NCBI RefSeq assembly: GCF_003966695.1 | Contig: NZ_AP018827.1 | Coordinates: forward strand, 248,001 to 312,000 | DNA: 64,000 nt | Reading direction: 5' to 3' | Origin: Asticcacaulis excentricus | Lineage (GTDB): Bacteria > Pseudomonadota > Alphaproteobacteria > Caulobacterales > Caulobacteraceae | In this document: positions 17,754-26,707 of the stretch, piece after piece | Layout of the letters: each line of letters starts with the position of its first letter | How positions within the stretch are numbered: position 1 is the first letter of the stretch | Notes under the pieces: generated by a model | Seen by the model: only the letters and a program-made list of their open reading frames with translations | The model's database searches: none | Told to the model about the DNA's origin: nothing | Made by a program: the position numbers and the translations under genes

Positions 17754-17906
17754 TTAAGAGGCAATCGGTCTGCCAACCCTGCCCTTGGCTGTCTTTTTGG
17801 GGTGATCCTTTGGCGCTGTTCCGATCATACGACGCACGACATCATCCCGTCTGGCAGCTATTTCCGCCTCGGAAAATTCCTTGGAGTCCTTGACTTTTTC
17901 GGTCAT
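17754..17906 (-). CDS. 50-residue passenger protein of the IS1595 element
   Basis: A short reading frame starting MTEKVKDSKEFSEAEIAARR and ending GRVGRPIAS. A TGGAG ribosome site precedes the ATG. The pattern F-S-x-x-E-x-A-x-R-R-D-x-x-x-R-R-M followed by a lysine-rich tail recalls very small alphaproteobacterial proteins found beside mobile genes and toxins. The family has no assigned function that I know. It is opposite to the transposase, with a 36-base gap between stops, and read in the same direction as the tRNA-like gene and the 168-residue protein. Confidence 0.7.
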   Translation of the reverse strand: MTEKVKDSKEFSEAEIAARRDDVVRRMIGTAPKDHPKKTAKGRVGRPIAS

Positions 17907-18051
17907 TTGCCGTAATCTCCACGCACAGACAGGCCGATATGCTATCGCATACCAGCCTGTAAGGCGAGCCTATCAAATGGCTCTAATTCTTATCTTCTGT
18001 GGGCTTGCCACATGGGATACTCCTTCTGCCCTTTGGGCGGTTTGAGTTGTT

Positions 18052-18092
18052 GTCAGAAGGCCCGCACCGGCCAAGGATTGTGGCCTTCTGAC
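18052..18092. other. Long hairpin next to the tRNA-like gene
   Basis: GTCAGAAGGCC (18052-18062) pairs perfectly with GGCCTTCTGAC (18082-18092) around a 19-base loop. It lies a few bases beyond the 3' end of the tRNA-like sequence and could be a transcript-end structure or processing signal. The rest of 17907-18094 shows no gene. Confidence 0.55.
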
Positions 18093-18102
18093 GAAATTGG
18101 TG

Positions 18103-18175
18103 CGCACTCGGCTGGACTCGAACCAGCATCGGGGACTTAGCGGGAACCTGCTCTTTCCAGTTGAGCTACGAGTGC
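18103..18175 (-). tRNA. tRNA-like gene inside the IS1595 element (anticodon-position triplet GCT)
   Basis: Read on the minus strand, 73 bases fold as a class I tRNA. The acceptor stem is 7 perfect pairs (GCACTCG/CGAGTGC), the D stem GCTC/GAGC encloses a GG-containing loop, the variable loop is 4 bases, and the T arm is perfect (GCTGG TTCGAGT CCAGC). The anticodon arm is abnormal: GGTTC/GTCCC has two mismatched pairs and the loop CCGCTAA has C instead of U at position 33. An encoded CCA follows two bases after the discriminator (18098-18100). GCT would read serine AGC/AGU, but there is no serine-type long variable arm. It may be a pseudo-tRNA, a regulator or a recombination target. Confidence 0.7.
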
Positions 18176-18180
18176 CATAA

Positions 18181-18200
18181 GGCCCCGCGTTAGCGGGGCC
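18181..18200 (-). terminator. GC hairpin after the passenger protein gene
   Basis: GGCCCCGC and GCGGGGCC (18181-18188 and 18193-18200) form a perfect 8-bp stem with a GTTA loop directly after the stop of the 168-residue gene. Only a weak T-run (TTAT) follows on the minus strand. It separates that gene from the tRNA-like sequence. Confidence 0.6.
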
Positions 18201-18707
18201 TTAAACTTTCTGCGAAAGCAAATCCTCCGTATCGTCGGCTTCAGTTACCTGATGCGTATGAGCGTTGGCGTTGATAAGCGGAGGCGGGGTAACTCCATAG
18301 GTCGAACGGCCCTTGTTTGTGAACCTAAACACCCCGTTTTTCACGCGCTCAAAAATACCCTCGTCGACATATTTCATCATCGTTGCACGTACAGAGGCGT
18401 CCTTGACCTCAACCCCTTCTTGCTTGGCCGCGCTCAGAATGTTCTCGTAGGTGATTTCGTTGAGGTTGCTGGCGCATATCCTCCCAAAAACAGCATCCCA
18501 ATGTCCTTTTGGTGCGCTACCTGTTGATTGGCGAAGGCGGGGCTTTTTTATGGGTTCGCTCACCCCCACATACTTCAAAGCCTCCTCGTAAGCGGCAATT
18601 TCAGCTTGAAGCACGGCAATTTTTTGCTGCTGCGCGCGCAGATCGTCCAGCGCAACGCTTAACGCGCCTTTTCGCTCCTGCACTAACTTTTCCAGCGGGT
18701 GTGCCAT
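18201..18707 (-). CDS. Passenger protein with coiled coil and helical DNA-binding-like domain
   Basis: A 168-residue protein. Residues 1-45 are a heptad-rich coiled coil (LVQERKGALSVALDDLRAQQ and onward), then a basic linker (PIKKPRLRQSTG), then a helical region (NEITYENILSAAKQEG and VRATMMKYVDEGIFERVKNG) that looks like a winged helix with a beta wing (VFRFTNKG). It could bind DNA at the element or in the host, but no family is recognised. It reads toward the tRNA-like gene, and its start lies 107 bases inside the right inverted repeat. Confidence 0.72.
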   Translation of the reverse strand: MAHPLEKLVQERKGALSVALDDLRAQQQKIAVLQAEIAAYEEALKYVGVSEPIKKPRLRQSTGSAPKGHWDAVFGRICASNLNEITYENILSAAKQEGVEVKDASVRATMMKYVDEGIFERVKNGVFRFTNKGRSTYGVTPPPLINANAHTHQVTEADDTEDLLSQKV

Positions 18708-18814
18708 GTGAATCGCTCCGGGATGTTGTGGTTAAAAATAACGTCGCGATCCGTTAACGTCAACACCGTTAGTGACGTTTTTTCACAATCACCAAAAAAC
18801 GCAACGCGCAGTCG

Positions 18815-18837
18815 GGTATGTCAAGTGCATAATGTCC
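18815..18837 (-). repeat. IS1595 element right terminal inverted repeat
   Basis: Perfect inverse of the left end, finishing ...TGCATAATGTCC. It is followed at 18838-18845 by the second copy of the target duplication AGCGACCT. Confidence 0.9.
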
Positions 18838-19013
18838 AGCGACCTTGACATATGGCGTCGCGGCGGCGGGGAGTGGGGAATAACCGGCGTTCGCCTCATT
18901 TTACGGGTTACCAAGCCCGAACTTTAAGTTTATAGGCTGCAACCGCCTGAATTTTGAATGTAACGCACCCGGACGAAATCCTCTCCGGCGGCGTTTTGCT
19001 GCGGAGTAAGAAC

Positions 19014-20303
<1,290 letters not shown>

Positions 20304-20338
20304 CGGTCGAGTGGTGGCCTCCGGAAACTAAAAAAGTC

Positions 20339-20381
20339 GCGAGAGGACACCATTCTCATGCGGGACCCGTTTGCGGACTGA
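20339..20381 (+). repeat. 43-bp direct repeat, copy 2 (downstream of purA)
   Basis: An exact second copy of the purA 3' end, still reading [13 protein letters not shown] and stop in frame with itself. It is not attached to any gene. The remaining 127 bases to the next gene at 20509 hold an A8 tract at 20400 and no recognised element. Confidence 0.95.
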
Positions 20382-20508
20382 GACCGGTCTGCGTGCAGCA
20401 AAAAAAAAGGTATCGGGCTACACCTCTGCAATCGTTATTTTGCGCTGCCGTAAATCCGGTATTTACTCCTCTACTTTAAAGTTTTGATCGAACACCAAGA
20501 GGCAAGGC

Positions 20509-21309
20509 GTGTACGGTCAGAATCCAGCTACAGCACAAAAGCTGAGAGCGACGCTCAAACTGGTTTTGCTGGTTGAGGCGAATCCAAACTATGCGCGGAT
20601 GCTCTCGGACATGCTACGCATGCTGGGGGCCGAGCAGATCAGCCACTATCGCGATCACGAAGAGGCGCTCGATAAGGCCCCCGGTCTTCTTTACACGCTG
20701 ATCGTCTGTTCGCATCAGGCGCCGGAATGCGACGCGCTTGCCTTTACCAAAGGCCTGCGCCGCTCCAACGCCTCGTGTCGCAAATCGCCGATCATCACCA
20801 TCGCGCCTGAAATCACCATGAGCCTGCTCAACGACATCCGCGATTCGGGTGCCGATGAGTTTATGCGCAAGCCCTTTACCTGGGGTGACCTGCAAAAGCG
20901 CGTGGAACACGTGGCGCTCAAGGCGCGTCCGTGGATCGAGGCCGTGGGCTATGTCGGTCCGGACCGCCGCCGCTTTAACTCCGGTGACTATACAGGCCCG
21001 CGCAAACGCGCTGCCGACAACAAGGACCAGAAGACCGCCCAGATCGAACAGGCGGTGCGCATCCTCAAAGCGGCCTTTGAGCAGTATAATAGCGACCCGC
21101 TTCAGGCGCGCCGTGCCATGTTTGCCCAACTTGAGGTGCTGGTCCCGGCGTGCAAGACGATCGCCAGCCAGAGCTTCCACAACGATGTGCGCACCATTCT
21201 GACCCAGTTGCGCGAGGAATGGCCGGACCTGAAACAGATTCGCCCCGCCATCCTCAGCCTGGCGGCCTTTATGAAGATCGAAGACCGCCACCCGTCGAAC
21301 GCGGCCTGA
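20509..21309 (+). CDS. Atypical response-regulator-like (pseudo-receiver) protein
   Basis: A 266-residue protein with a GTG start. Residues 15-140 are a receiver-like domain: KLVLLVEANPNYARMLSDML, TLIVCSHQAPECDALAF and ADEFMRKPFTWGDLQKRV with the conserved Lys-Pro. The phospho-acceptor Asp is replaced (LIVCS where LIVLD is expected), and the usual acidic pair is reduced to a single Glu, so it is probably not phosphorylated conventionally. The C-terminal half is helical and basic, with no HTH or enzyme motif. No kinase is adjacent. Confidence 0.8.
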   Translation: MYGQNPATAQKLRATLKLVLLVEANPNYARMLSDMLRMLGAEQISHYRDHEEALDKAPGLLYTLIVCSHQAPECDALAFTKGLRRSNASCRKSPIITIAPEITMSLLNDIRDSGADEFMRKPFTWGDLQKRVEHVALKARPWIEAVGYVGPDRRRFNSGDYTGPRKRAADNKDQKTAQIEQAVRILKAAFEQYNSDPLQARRAMFAQLEVLVPACKTIASQSFHNDVRTILTQLREEWPDLKQIRPAILSLAAFMKIEDRHPSNAA

Positions 21310-21389
21310 TTGATCCGGCCCGCTTGATCCTGATTGCTTTTGCGCGTGGCATGGCCTAGCTTCCCCTAAACTATAAGGAGGGGAAGGCC

Positions 21390-22298
21390 ATGATTACACG
21401 TCGCCATCTTTGCGCGGGCTCAGCGGCGGCGGGTCTGGGACTTTGGGCCGGCCACGCCGCCGCGCAAGCGAAGATCATCCGCGTGCCGCTCACCCTCTCG
21501 TCTTCCAAAAAGCCGATTGTCGAGGTGACACTGAACGGTAAGGGGCCCTATCGTTTCATTCTCGATACTGGGGCCAGCCACACCGTCATCCGCGCCAGTC
21601 TGGCCTCGGAACTGGGGCTGGCCGTCGCCGGGCAGGGGCGCAACCGCAGTCTCAAGGGCACCGAATACACGACGCGCTACATAGTCTCGGACGTCACCGT
21701 CGGCGGGCAGTTAGGGTTGCACGACTGGGAAGTGTTTGCTTCCAAGGGGTTTGAAGCCGCTGAATATGATGGGCTTTTGTCGGCGGACCTGCTGACGCGC
21801 CTGCCGTGCCAACTGGATCAGACGGGGGGCGAGATTCGCTACTATCTGGGGGGCGACATGCCGCTGGAGGGCTTTGCGCCGCTCGACAGCTATTACAAGC
21901 GCGATATCACCGGCGGGGCTGACAAGGTGCATATTCGCCTGCGCTTTGCCGGCCATGAGTTGGATTGTCTGCTCGATACCGGGGCCAGCCGCCCGCTGTA
22001 TATCCGCGGCGATTTTGTGCGCAAACACGGCTTATGGGAAAAGTATCCGCTGCTGAACGAAAGCGCCCTGACCGGGGTCAATGGTCAGCAGGTGAAGGTG
22101 CGCCACGTCGAGGTCAGGGATTTACAAATCGGCGGCATAGCCGTTCCGCGCCTGCTCGTCGCGCTGGGGGACCCGCATGACCGCGCGGCCTTCGGAGAAG
22201 AGGGCGACCGCGCCGAAGGCATCGTCGGGGCCCCCTTCCTCAGCGGGTTCGTGCTGGCCTTTACGGCGCAACGCAGCCTTCAGGTGCGCCGCGTCTGA
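21390..22298 (+). CDS. Exported retropepsin-like aspartic protease, two units
   Basis: A 302-residue protein with an N-terminal signal containing TRRHLCAGSAAAGLGL (Tat- or Sec-type), cut near AAAQA. It has two aspartyl protease signatures: ILDTGASHTVIRASLASELG with D59, and LLDTGASRPLYIRGDFV with D196. Each is followed by a hydrophobic-Gly segment (DGLLSADLL and GIVGAPFLSGFVLAF). Retropepsins normally dimerise; two DTG units in one chain suggest an internal pseudo-dimer. It lies 40 bases upstream of a larger paralogue, clearly a tandem duplication. Periplasmic substrate unknown. Confidence 0.85.
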   Translation: MITRRHLCAGSAAAGLGLWAGHAAAQAKIIRVPLTLSSSKKPIVEVTLNGKGPYRFILDTGASHTVIRASLASELGLAVAGQGRNRSLKGTEYTTRYIVSDVTVGGQLGLHDWEVFASKGFEAAEYDGLLSADLLTRLPCQLDQTGGEIRYYLGGDMPLEGFAPLDSYYKRDITGGADKVHIRLRFAGHELDCLLDTGASRPLYIRGDFVRKHGLWEKYPLLNESALTGVNGQQVKVRHVEVRDLQIGGIAVPRLLVALGDPHDRAAFGEEGDRAEGIVGAPFLSGFVLAFTAQRSLQVRRV

Positions 22299-22338
22299 GC
22301 TTTTGGAACCGAAGTATCAACGGTGAGGGGAGGGACAT

Positions 22339-24102
22339 ATGTTCACGAGGCGCATGGCCTGCACAGGTGTTTTGAGCGCGGCGATATGGCCGGGTATGGC
22401 TACGGCTCAGGAGGGAGTGGTCCGCGTTCCTTTCACCCGCTCCAAATCGCTGATGCCGGTGGTGGCGGTGACGCTCAATGGCAAGGGACCTTATCAGTTC
22501 GTCATCGACACCGGGGCCAGCGCCACCATTGTTCGCCAGTCTCTGGTGAAAGAGCTGGGTCTGCGCCGCAACGGTGAGGCGCGCGGCAGCAGCCTGAGCG
22601 GGACGGAGGTGCTGAGCCGCCATGTCGCGACCGAGGTCGTGATCGGCGGCAAGCTCAGGGTCGGGGAACTGAGCGTCTATGCGTCCGAAGGCTTCGAAAA
22701 GCAGGGCTTTGATGGGCTTCTGACCGCCAATATTCTGACGCGCTTGCCGTGTCAGCTCGACTATCGGGCGGGTGAGGTGCGCTATTATCTGGACGCCACG
22801 CAGCCCATGCCGCTGGACGGGTTCGGCGAAATCCACGCCAGCTATATTACCGAGCGCGGCATTGATGCCGATAAGATCACCGTCAGTATCGGCTTTGCCG
22901 GACACAGTATCGACTGTCTGATGGACACCGGGGCCGGTTCAGCCCTGATGCTGCGCGGCGACTATGTGCGCGATTATAATCTGTGGGACAAGTACCCGTT
23001 GATTAGCGAAGGTCAGTTGCGCGGCGTCAACGGCAAGGCGCTGAAAACCCGCCTTGTCGAGGTGAAGGATATTCAGGTGGCCGGCCTGTGGGTGCCACGC
23101 ATGGCCGTGGCGCTGGGCGATCCCTATGACCGCGAGGGCTATAACGTCCGCGCGCCCTTTCAGGGGATATTGGGTGCCCCTTTCCTCAGTGCCTTTCAAC
23201 TGGCTTTCCAGCCCAAATCTGCGGTGCATATCAAGGCGAGTGGGGGTTTTGCGGCTCTGGCCCCGCCGGAAAAGCACGTCTCTAACCTGCCGCAAACCAC
23301 ACCAGACCGACCGGTCATTCCGTTCCGGCTAGGGGAAGACCGCCGCTTCAATTTTGTGGCGGAGATCGACGGCAAACCCCTCACCGGCCTGTTAAATCTG
23401 GGTGATGGCACCAGTTCGATCGGCGCGGAGACGGCGGCCAAATTCGGATTGAGCAAACTGGCGGGCGGCTATGACGGTGCGGCACTTAGCTTTGGGGGCG
23501 TCAGACGGCCGGGCTTGACCCTTCGCAAGGCAAGACAGCCGAAACAGGATCTGTATCTGGGGGCGGACTTCGTGCAGATGACCCCGTGCCGGCTCGACCT
23601 CGATAACAAATATATGATGTGCTACCTGAAGGGCGCACCTGAGACGACAGGTTATGACCGCCTTCCGGCGCAATGGCTCTCTGACGGTACGCTGATGATC
23701 TCAGGGTCGTTGATGGATAAGCCCATGCGCTTCCGGCTGGATACAGGCTGGGGCTACGGTCTGATTCTGTCGTCAGAAGCGGTGAAGGCGCATGATCTGT
23801 GGGACGCCTTTCCCAAGGCAGAAAACCGTCTGAGTGGTGACGGCAAGGGCGGCATGAAAAAGATTCGCTATACCGGTGCGCCGCGCCTTGATTTTGGTCC
23901 CTATCGCATTGATCCGGCCCCTCTGACGCTCAACGATCCGACGGGGGGTGGCGAAGAGGGTTATAAGGGCGTCGATGGCGTTATCGGTATCGGCGTCCTG
24001 TGGCGCTTCAATATGATCTTCGTCCATGACGAGGTGTGGTTCAAACCCAATCAGCGCTTTGGTTACAGTCCGACCAGCCTGCCGTCCAAGCCAGCAGAAT
24101 AA
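22339..24102 (+). CDS. Exported retropepsin-like protein with four repeat units
   Basis: A 587-residue paralogue of the preceding gene with a signal peptide (MFTRRMACTGVLSAAIWPGM...). Unit 1 has DTGASATIV (D57), unit 2 DTGAGSALML (D196), and unit 4 DTGWGYGLILSS (D468). Unit 3 has lost the motif (LLNLGDGTSSIGAETAAK near residue 352). The first 300 residues align with the whole upstream protein, so the gene looks like a doubled version of it with one degenerate unit. It ends at a bidirectional terminator. Confidence 0.83.
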   Translation: MFTRRMACTGVLSAAIWPGMATAQEGVVRVPFTRSKSLMPVVAVTLNGKGPYQFVIDTGASATIVRQSLVKELGLRRNGEARGSSLSGTEVLSRHVATEVVIGGKLRVGELSVYASEGFEKQGFDGLLTANILTRLPCQLDYRAGEVRYYLDATQPMPLDGFGEIHASYITERGIDADKITVSIGFAGHSIDCLMDTGAGSALMLRGDYVRDYNLWDKYPLISEGQLRGVNGKALKTRLVEVKDIQVAGLWVPRMAVALGDPYDREGYNVRAPFQGILGAPFLSAFQLAFQPKSAVHIKASGGFAALAPPEKHVSNLPQTTPDRPVIPFRLGEDRRFNFVAEIDGKPLTGLLNLGDGTSSIGAETAAKFGLSKLAGGYDGAALSFGGVRRPGLTLRKARQPKQDLYLGADFVQMTPCRLDLDNKYMMCYLKGAPETTGYDRLPAQWLSDGTLMISGSLMDKPMRFRLDTGWGYGLILSSEAVKAHDLWDAFPKAENRLSGDGKGGMKKIRYTGAPRLDFGPYRIDPAPLTLNDPTGGGEEGYKGVDGVIGIGVLWRFNMIFVHDEVWFKPNQRFGYSPTSLPSKPAE

Positions 24103-24112
24103 AACCCAAAAT

Positions 24113-24145
24113 AAAACCCCCGGCGTCCATTCACCGGGGGTTTCT
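24113..24145. terminator. Bidirectional terminator between the protease and rpoH genes
   Basis: AAACCCCCGG (24114-24123) and CCGGGGGTTT (24134-24143) form a 10-bp stem with A and T tails on either side. It serves both convergent genes. Confidence 0.8.
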
Positions 24146-24179
24146 GCCAACCTGTTAGGTTTTTGGGCTCTGTCTATGC

Positions 24180-25082
24180 TTACCCCTCGGCCGAGGCCAT
24201 CATCGCCTTTTGCAGCTTCTCGAAGGCGCGGACTTCGATCTGACGCACGCGCTCTCGCGACACACCAAAGCGGTCGGCCAGGTCTTCGAGCGTCGTCGGG
24301 TTTTCCTGAAGACGACGCGCCGTCAGGATGGCGCGTTCGCGTTCGTTCAGTTCGCCCATCGCCTCTTCGAGCAGGCTCATGCGCAGCTTGTACTCTTCGG
24401 AGTCGGCCAGCACGGTTTCCTGCGACGGTGTCGAGTCGTCGGCCAGCCAGTCCTGCCATTCCGAATCGCCTTCCGAAGCGCGCAGCGGCGCATTGAGCGA
24501 CGAGTCGGGCGAGGACATGCGGCGGTTCATGCTGATCACGTCGTCTTCGGAGACGCCCAGCTTGGTGGCGATCTGCGCGACCTGTTCGTGGCGCATGTCG
24601 CCGTCTTCCAGAGCGCTGATTTCCGACTTCACCTTGCGCAGGTTGAAGAACAGCTTTTTCTGCGCGGCGGTGGTGCCCATCTTGACCAGCGACCATGAAC
24701 GCAGGACGTATTCCTGAATGGCGGCCTTGATCCACCACATGGCGTAGGTAGCCAGACGGAAGCCCTTGTCCGGGTCGAACTTCTTGACCGCCTGCATCAG
24801 GCCGACATTGCCTTCGGAGATCACTTCACCAATCGGCAGGCCATAGCCGCGATAGCCCATGGCGATCTTGGCCACCAGACGCAGGTGCGAGGTGACGAGT
24901 TTATGCGCCGCCTTAGGGTCGGCGTGTTCGGCCCAGCGCTTGGCCAGCATGAATTCCTCATCCTTGGCCAGCATCGGGAACTTGCGGATTTCCGACAGAT
25001 AGCGGTTCAGGCCGCCGTCCGGCGACAGCACGGACGGATTGGGCATGCTGAGGGCATTCGAGGTCAGCGAGCTGGTGCTCAT
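24180..25082 (-). CDS. rpoH: RNA polymerase heat-shock sigma factor (sigma-32)
   Basis: A 300-residue sigma-70 family factor. Region 2 has the RpoH-type sequence GYGLPIGEVISEGNVGLMQA then KGFRLATYAMWWIKAAIQEY; region 3 has QKKLFFNLRKVKSE; region 4 ends ERERAILTARRLQENPTTLE then GVSRERVRQIEVRAFEKLQ. The ATG at 25082 gives the usual length. ATGs at 25145 and 25214 are in frame and also have ribosome-like sites, so a longer N-terminus is possible. RpoH directs transcription of chaperone and protease genes. It is read away from rluD. Confidence 0.96.
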   Translation of the reverse strand: MSTSSLTSNALSMPNPSVLSPDGGLNRYLSEIRKFPMLAKDEEFMLAKRWAEHADPKAAHKLVTSHLRLVAKIAMGYRGYGLPIGEVISEGNVGLMQAVKKFDPDKGFRLATYAMWWIKAAIQEYVLRSWSLVKMGTTAAQKKLFFNLRKVKSEISALEDGDMRHEQVAQIATKLGVSEDDVISMNRRMSSPDSSLNAPLRASEGDSEWQDWLADDSTPSQETVLADSEEYKLRMSLLEEAMGELNERERAILTARRLQENPTTLEDLADRFGVSRERVRQIEVRAFEKLQKAMMASAEG

Positions 25083-25285
25083 GGTAGCGTCCCCTTCGGA
25101 CCCGTCGAAGGGTCCAGAATTTGATCCTGAATTGGTGTCCGGCATCGGCGCATCCCCCTGAGACGACAGCCGGTGGCTGCGCGTGTAGGACAGGCTTTTG
25201 TCTTCCTTTTCCATGTAGGTGCTCCGGCGGGGAAAAAAAGACCCAGTGTAAAAATTATTTTATGCGGACTGGTTCAAAATTAAAA

Positions 25286-26290
25286 TCAAAGCGATTTCAA
25301 AGCGCTCAGAAGCTCTGCCATATCCGCGGGCAGGGGGGCTTCAAAGGCGAGACGCGCACCCGTGATCGGGTGAACGAAACCTAGGTGCGCGGCGTGCAGG
25401 GCCTGACGCGCAAAGGACCGGGTTTTTAGCGCCTCGGCCACCGCCTTGTGCGGCGCACCCGAACCATAGACCGGATCACCCAGACAGGGACAGCCCAGAT
25501 AGGCCATGTGCACGCGAATTTGATGGGTGCGTCCGGTTTCCAGCGTGCAGCGCACGCGGGCCGCGACCGGTTTCTCGCCGCCGAAGCTGTCCAGTGTGCG
25601 GTAATGGGTGATGGCTTCGCGCCCGCCGCTTTTCAGCACGGCCATCTTTTTGCGGTCGTGGGGTGAGCGGCCAATGCGCGTGGTGACCGTGCCTGAGGCG
25701 ATTTTCGGTGCGCCGCGCACCAATGCTTCATAGGCGCGGTCGATATCGTGGCGCGAAAAGAGGTCGCTCAGGCCGCGATGGGCGGCGTCGGACTTGGCCG
25801 CGACCATGACGCCGGAGGTGTCCTTGTCGAGGCGATGGACGATGCCGGGGCGCAGGACGCCACCTATGCCGGACAGCGATTCGCCGCAGTGAAACAGCAG
25901 GGCATTGACCAGAGTCCCATCCGGCGTGCCGGGGGCCGGGTGGGCGGCCATGCCGGCGGGTTTGTTGACCACGATCAGGTGGGCGTCCTCGTACAACACC
26001 TCCAGCGGCAGGTTCTGCGCTTCGGGAATCGCCGAGACGGGGGCGGGGACGAACAGGCGGTAGAGCCCGGCCCTGGCCTTATGCTTGCCATCGGAGAGAG
26101 CCTGGCCGTCGTGGCTCAGATGACCGTCGCTGATCAGGGCCTGAAGACGGGCGCGCGACAGATCGGGCAGCAGCGGCAGCAGCGCGCGATCAAGCCTGTC
26201 GCCGGCCATCTCCGCCGTCAGCACAAGATCGTGCGTCTCGCCATCGCTGGCCAGCGGCAGATCGTCATCAATGTCGTCGTCAGGGGTCAT
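25286..26290 (-). CDS. rluD: 23S rRNA pseudouridine synthase, RluD type
   Basis: A 334-residue RluA-family enzyme. An N-terminal S4 RNA-binding domain (RLDRALLPLLPDLSRARLQA) precedes the catalytic domain with the active-site Asp in GIVHRLDKDTSGVMVAAKSD, plus RIGRSPHDRKKMAV and LETGRTHQIRVHMAYLGCPC. RluD modifies helix 69 of 23S rRNA. It lies upstream of rpoH on the same strand with a gap of about 200 bases or less, depending on the rpoH start; this neighbourhood is common in alphaproteobacteria. Confidence 0.94.
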   Translation of the reverse strand: MTPDDDIDDDLPLASDGETHDLVLTAEMAGDRLDRALLPLLPDLSRARLQALISDGHLSHDGQALSDGKHKARAGLYRLFVPAPVSAIPEAQNLPLEVLYEDAHLIVVNKPAGMAAHPAPGTPDGTLVNALLFHCGESLSGIGGVLRPGIVHRLDKDTSGVMVAAKSDAAHRGLSDLFSRHDIDRAYEALVRGAPKIASGTVTTRIGRSPHDRKKMAVLKSGGREAITHYRTLDSFGGEKPVAARVRCTLETGRTHQIRVHMAYLGCPCLGDPVYGSGAPHKAVAEALKTRSFARQALHAAHLGFVHPITGARLAFEAPLPADMAELLSALKSL

Positions 26291-26351
26291 GAATACCTTC
26301 TCTCCCCGTTTGAGGGGAGAGGGGATAAAAACAGGCCGAAAATCGGGCGTA

Positions 26352-26693
26352 TTACCGGTCGTCCCGGATCAAAGCAATACGCACATACCCCCATGACTGT
26401 ATCTGTTTCAGTACAGCCATAAAGTCATCATAGGGCGTTTGGGGCGATACGGCCAACAGTATCCGGGTTTGTCTGATTGCGGCGGTGCCTTGCTGGTTCG
26501 CCAGAACCGTCCTCAAATCACCGATGGCGACGTCTTTATCACCCACGCGGACAGTTTTTGCGTCAACGACTCGCACCACGATGGTGACGTCAATGGCCAC
26601 GGCGGCAGGCGGGTCAGTCCGGGCGGTGGCGACAAGCGGATGCAAAAACGCCACGGCTATCGAGGCGATGACCGTGGCGTTTTTGTATGTCAT
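26352..26693 (-). CDS. Exported ExbD-like protein
   Basis: A 113-residue protein with an N-terminal signal-like segment (MTYKNATVIASIAVAFLHPL, possible cut after ATA). The body resembles the periplasmic half of ExbD/TolR: VRVGDKDVAIGDLRTVLANQ, then ILLAVSPQTPYDDFMAVLKQ and GYVRIALIRDD, which match the neighbouring ExbD at NDFMSVLNTLQDNGYFKVAL. The cytoplasmic tail and the transmembrane Asp that couple ExbD to ExbB are missing. It lies 14 bases downstream of exbD, so it is likely a truncated, secreted paralogue. Confidence 0.72.
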   Translation of the reverse strand: MTYKNATVIASIAVAFLHPLVATARTDPPAAVAIDVTIVVRVVDAKTVRVGDKDVAIGDLRTVLANQQGTAAIRQTRILLAVSPQTPYDDFMAVLKQIQSWGYVRIALIRDDR

Positions 26694-26707
26694 CTGACAG
26701 GTGTCGC

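Larger units (their letters stand above)
16700..18837 (+). mobile_element. Complete IS1595-family (ISXO2-like) element with passenger genes
   Basis: A 2138-bp element bounded by perfect 23-bp inverted repeats beginning GGACATTATGCACTTGAC (16700-16722 and 18815-18837) and flanked by the 8-bp duplication AGCGACCT. It carries a transposase, a 50-residue minus-strand protein, a long hairpin, a tRNA-like gene, a terminator and a 168-residue minus-strand protein. Plain IS1595-type elements are about 1 kb, so roughly half of this one is cargo. Perfect ends and duplication point to a recent and possibly still active insertion. It lies inside a palindromic site between serC and purA. Confidence 0.92.

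Noticed and set aside
17733-17915. A 60-codon plus-strand frame in the IS1595 element
   Set aside because: The opposite strand at 17754-17906 gives a better protein with a ribosome site and an organised charge pattern.
18103-18175. Ordinary tRNA-Ser(GCT)
   Set aside because: Serine tRNAs have a long variable arm and an intact anticodon stem; this sequence has a 4-base variable loop, two stem mismatches and C at position 33.
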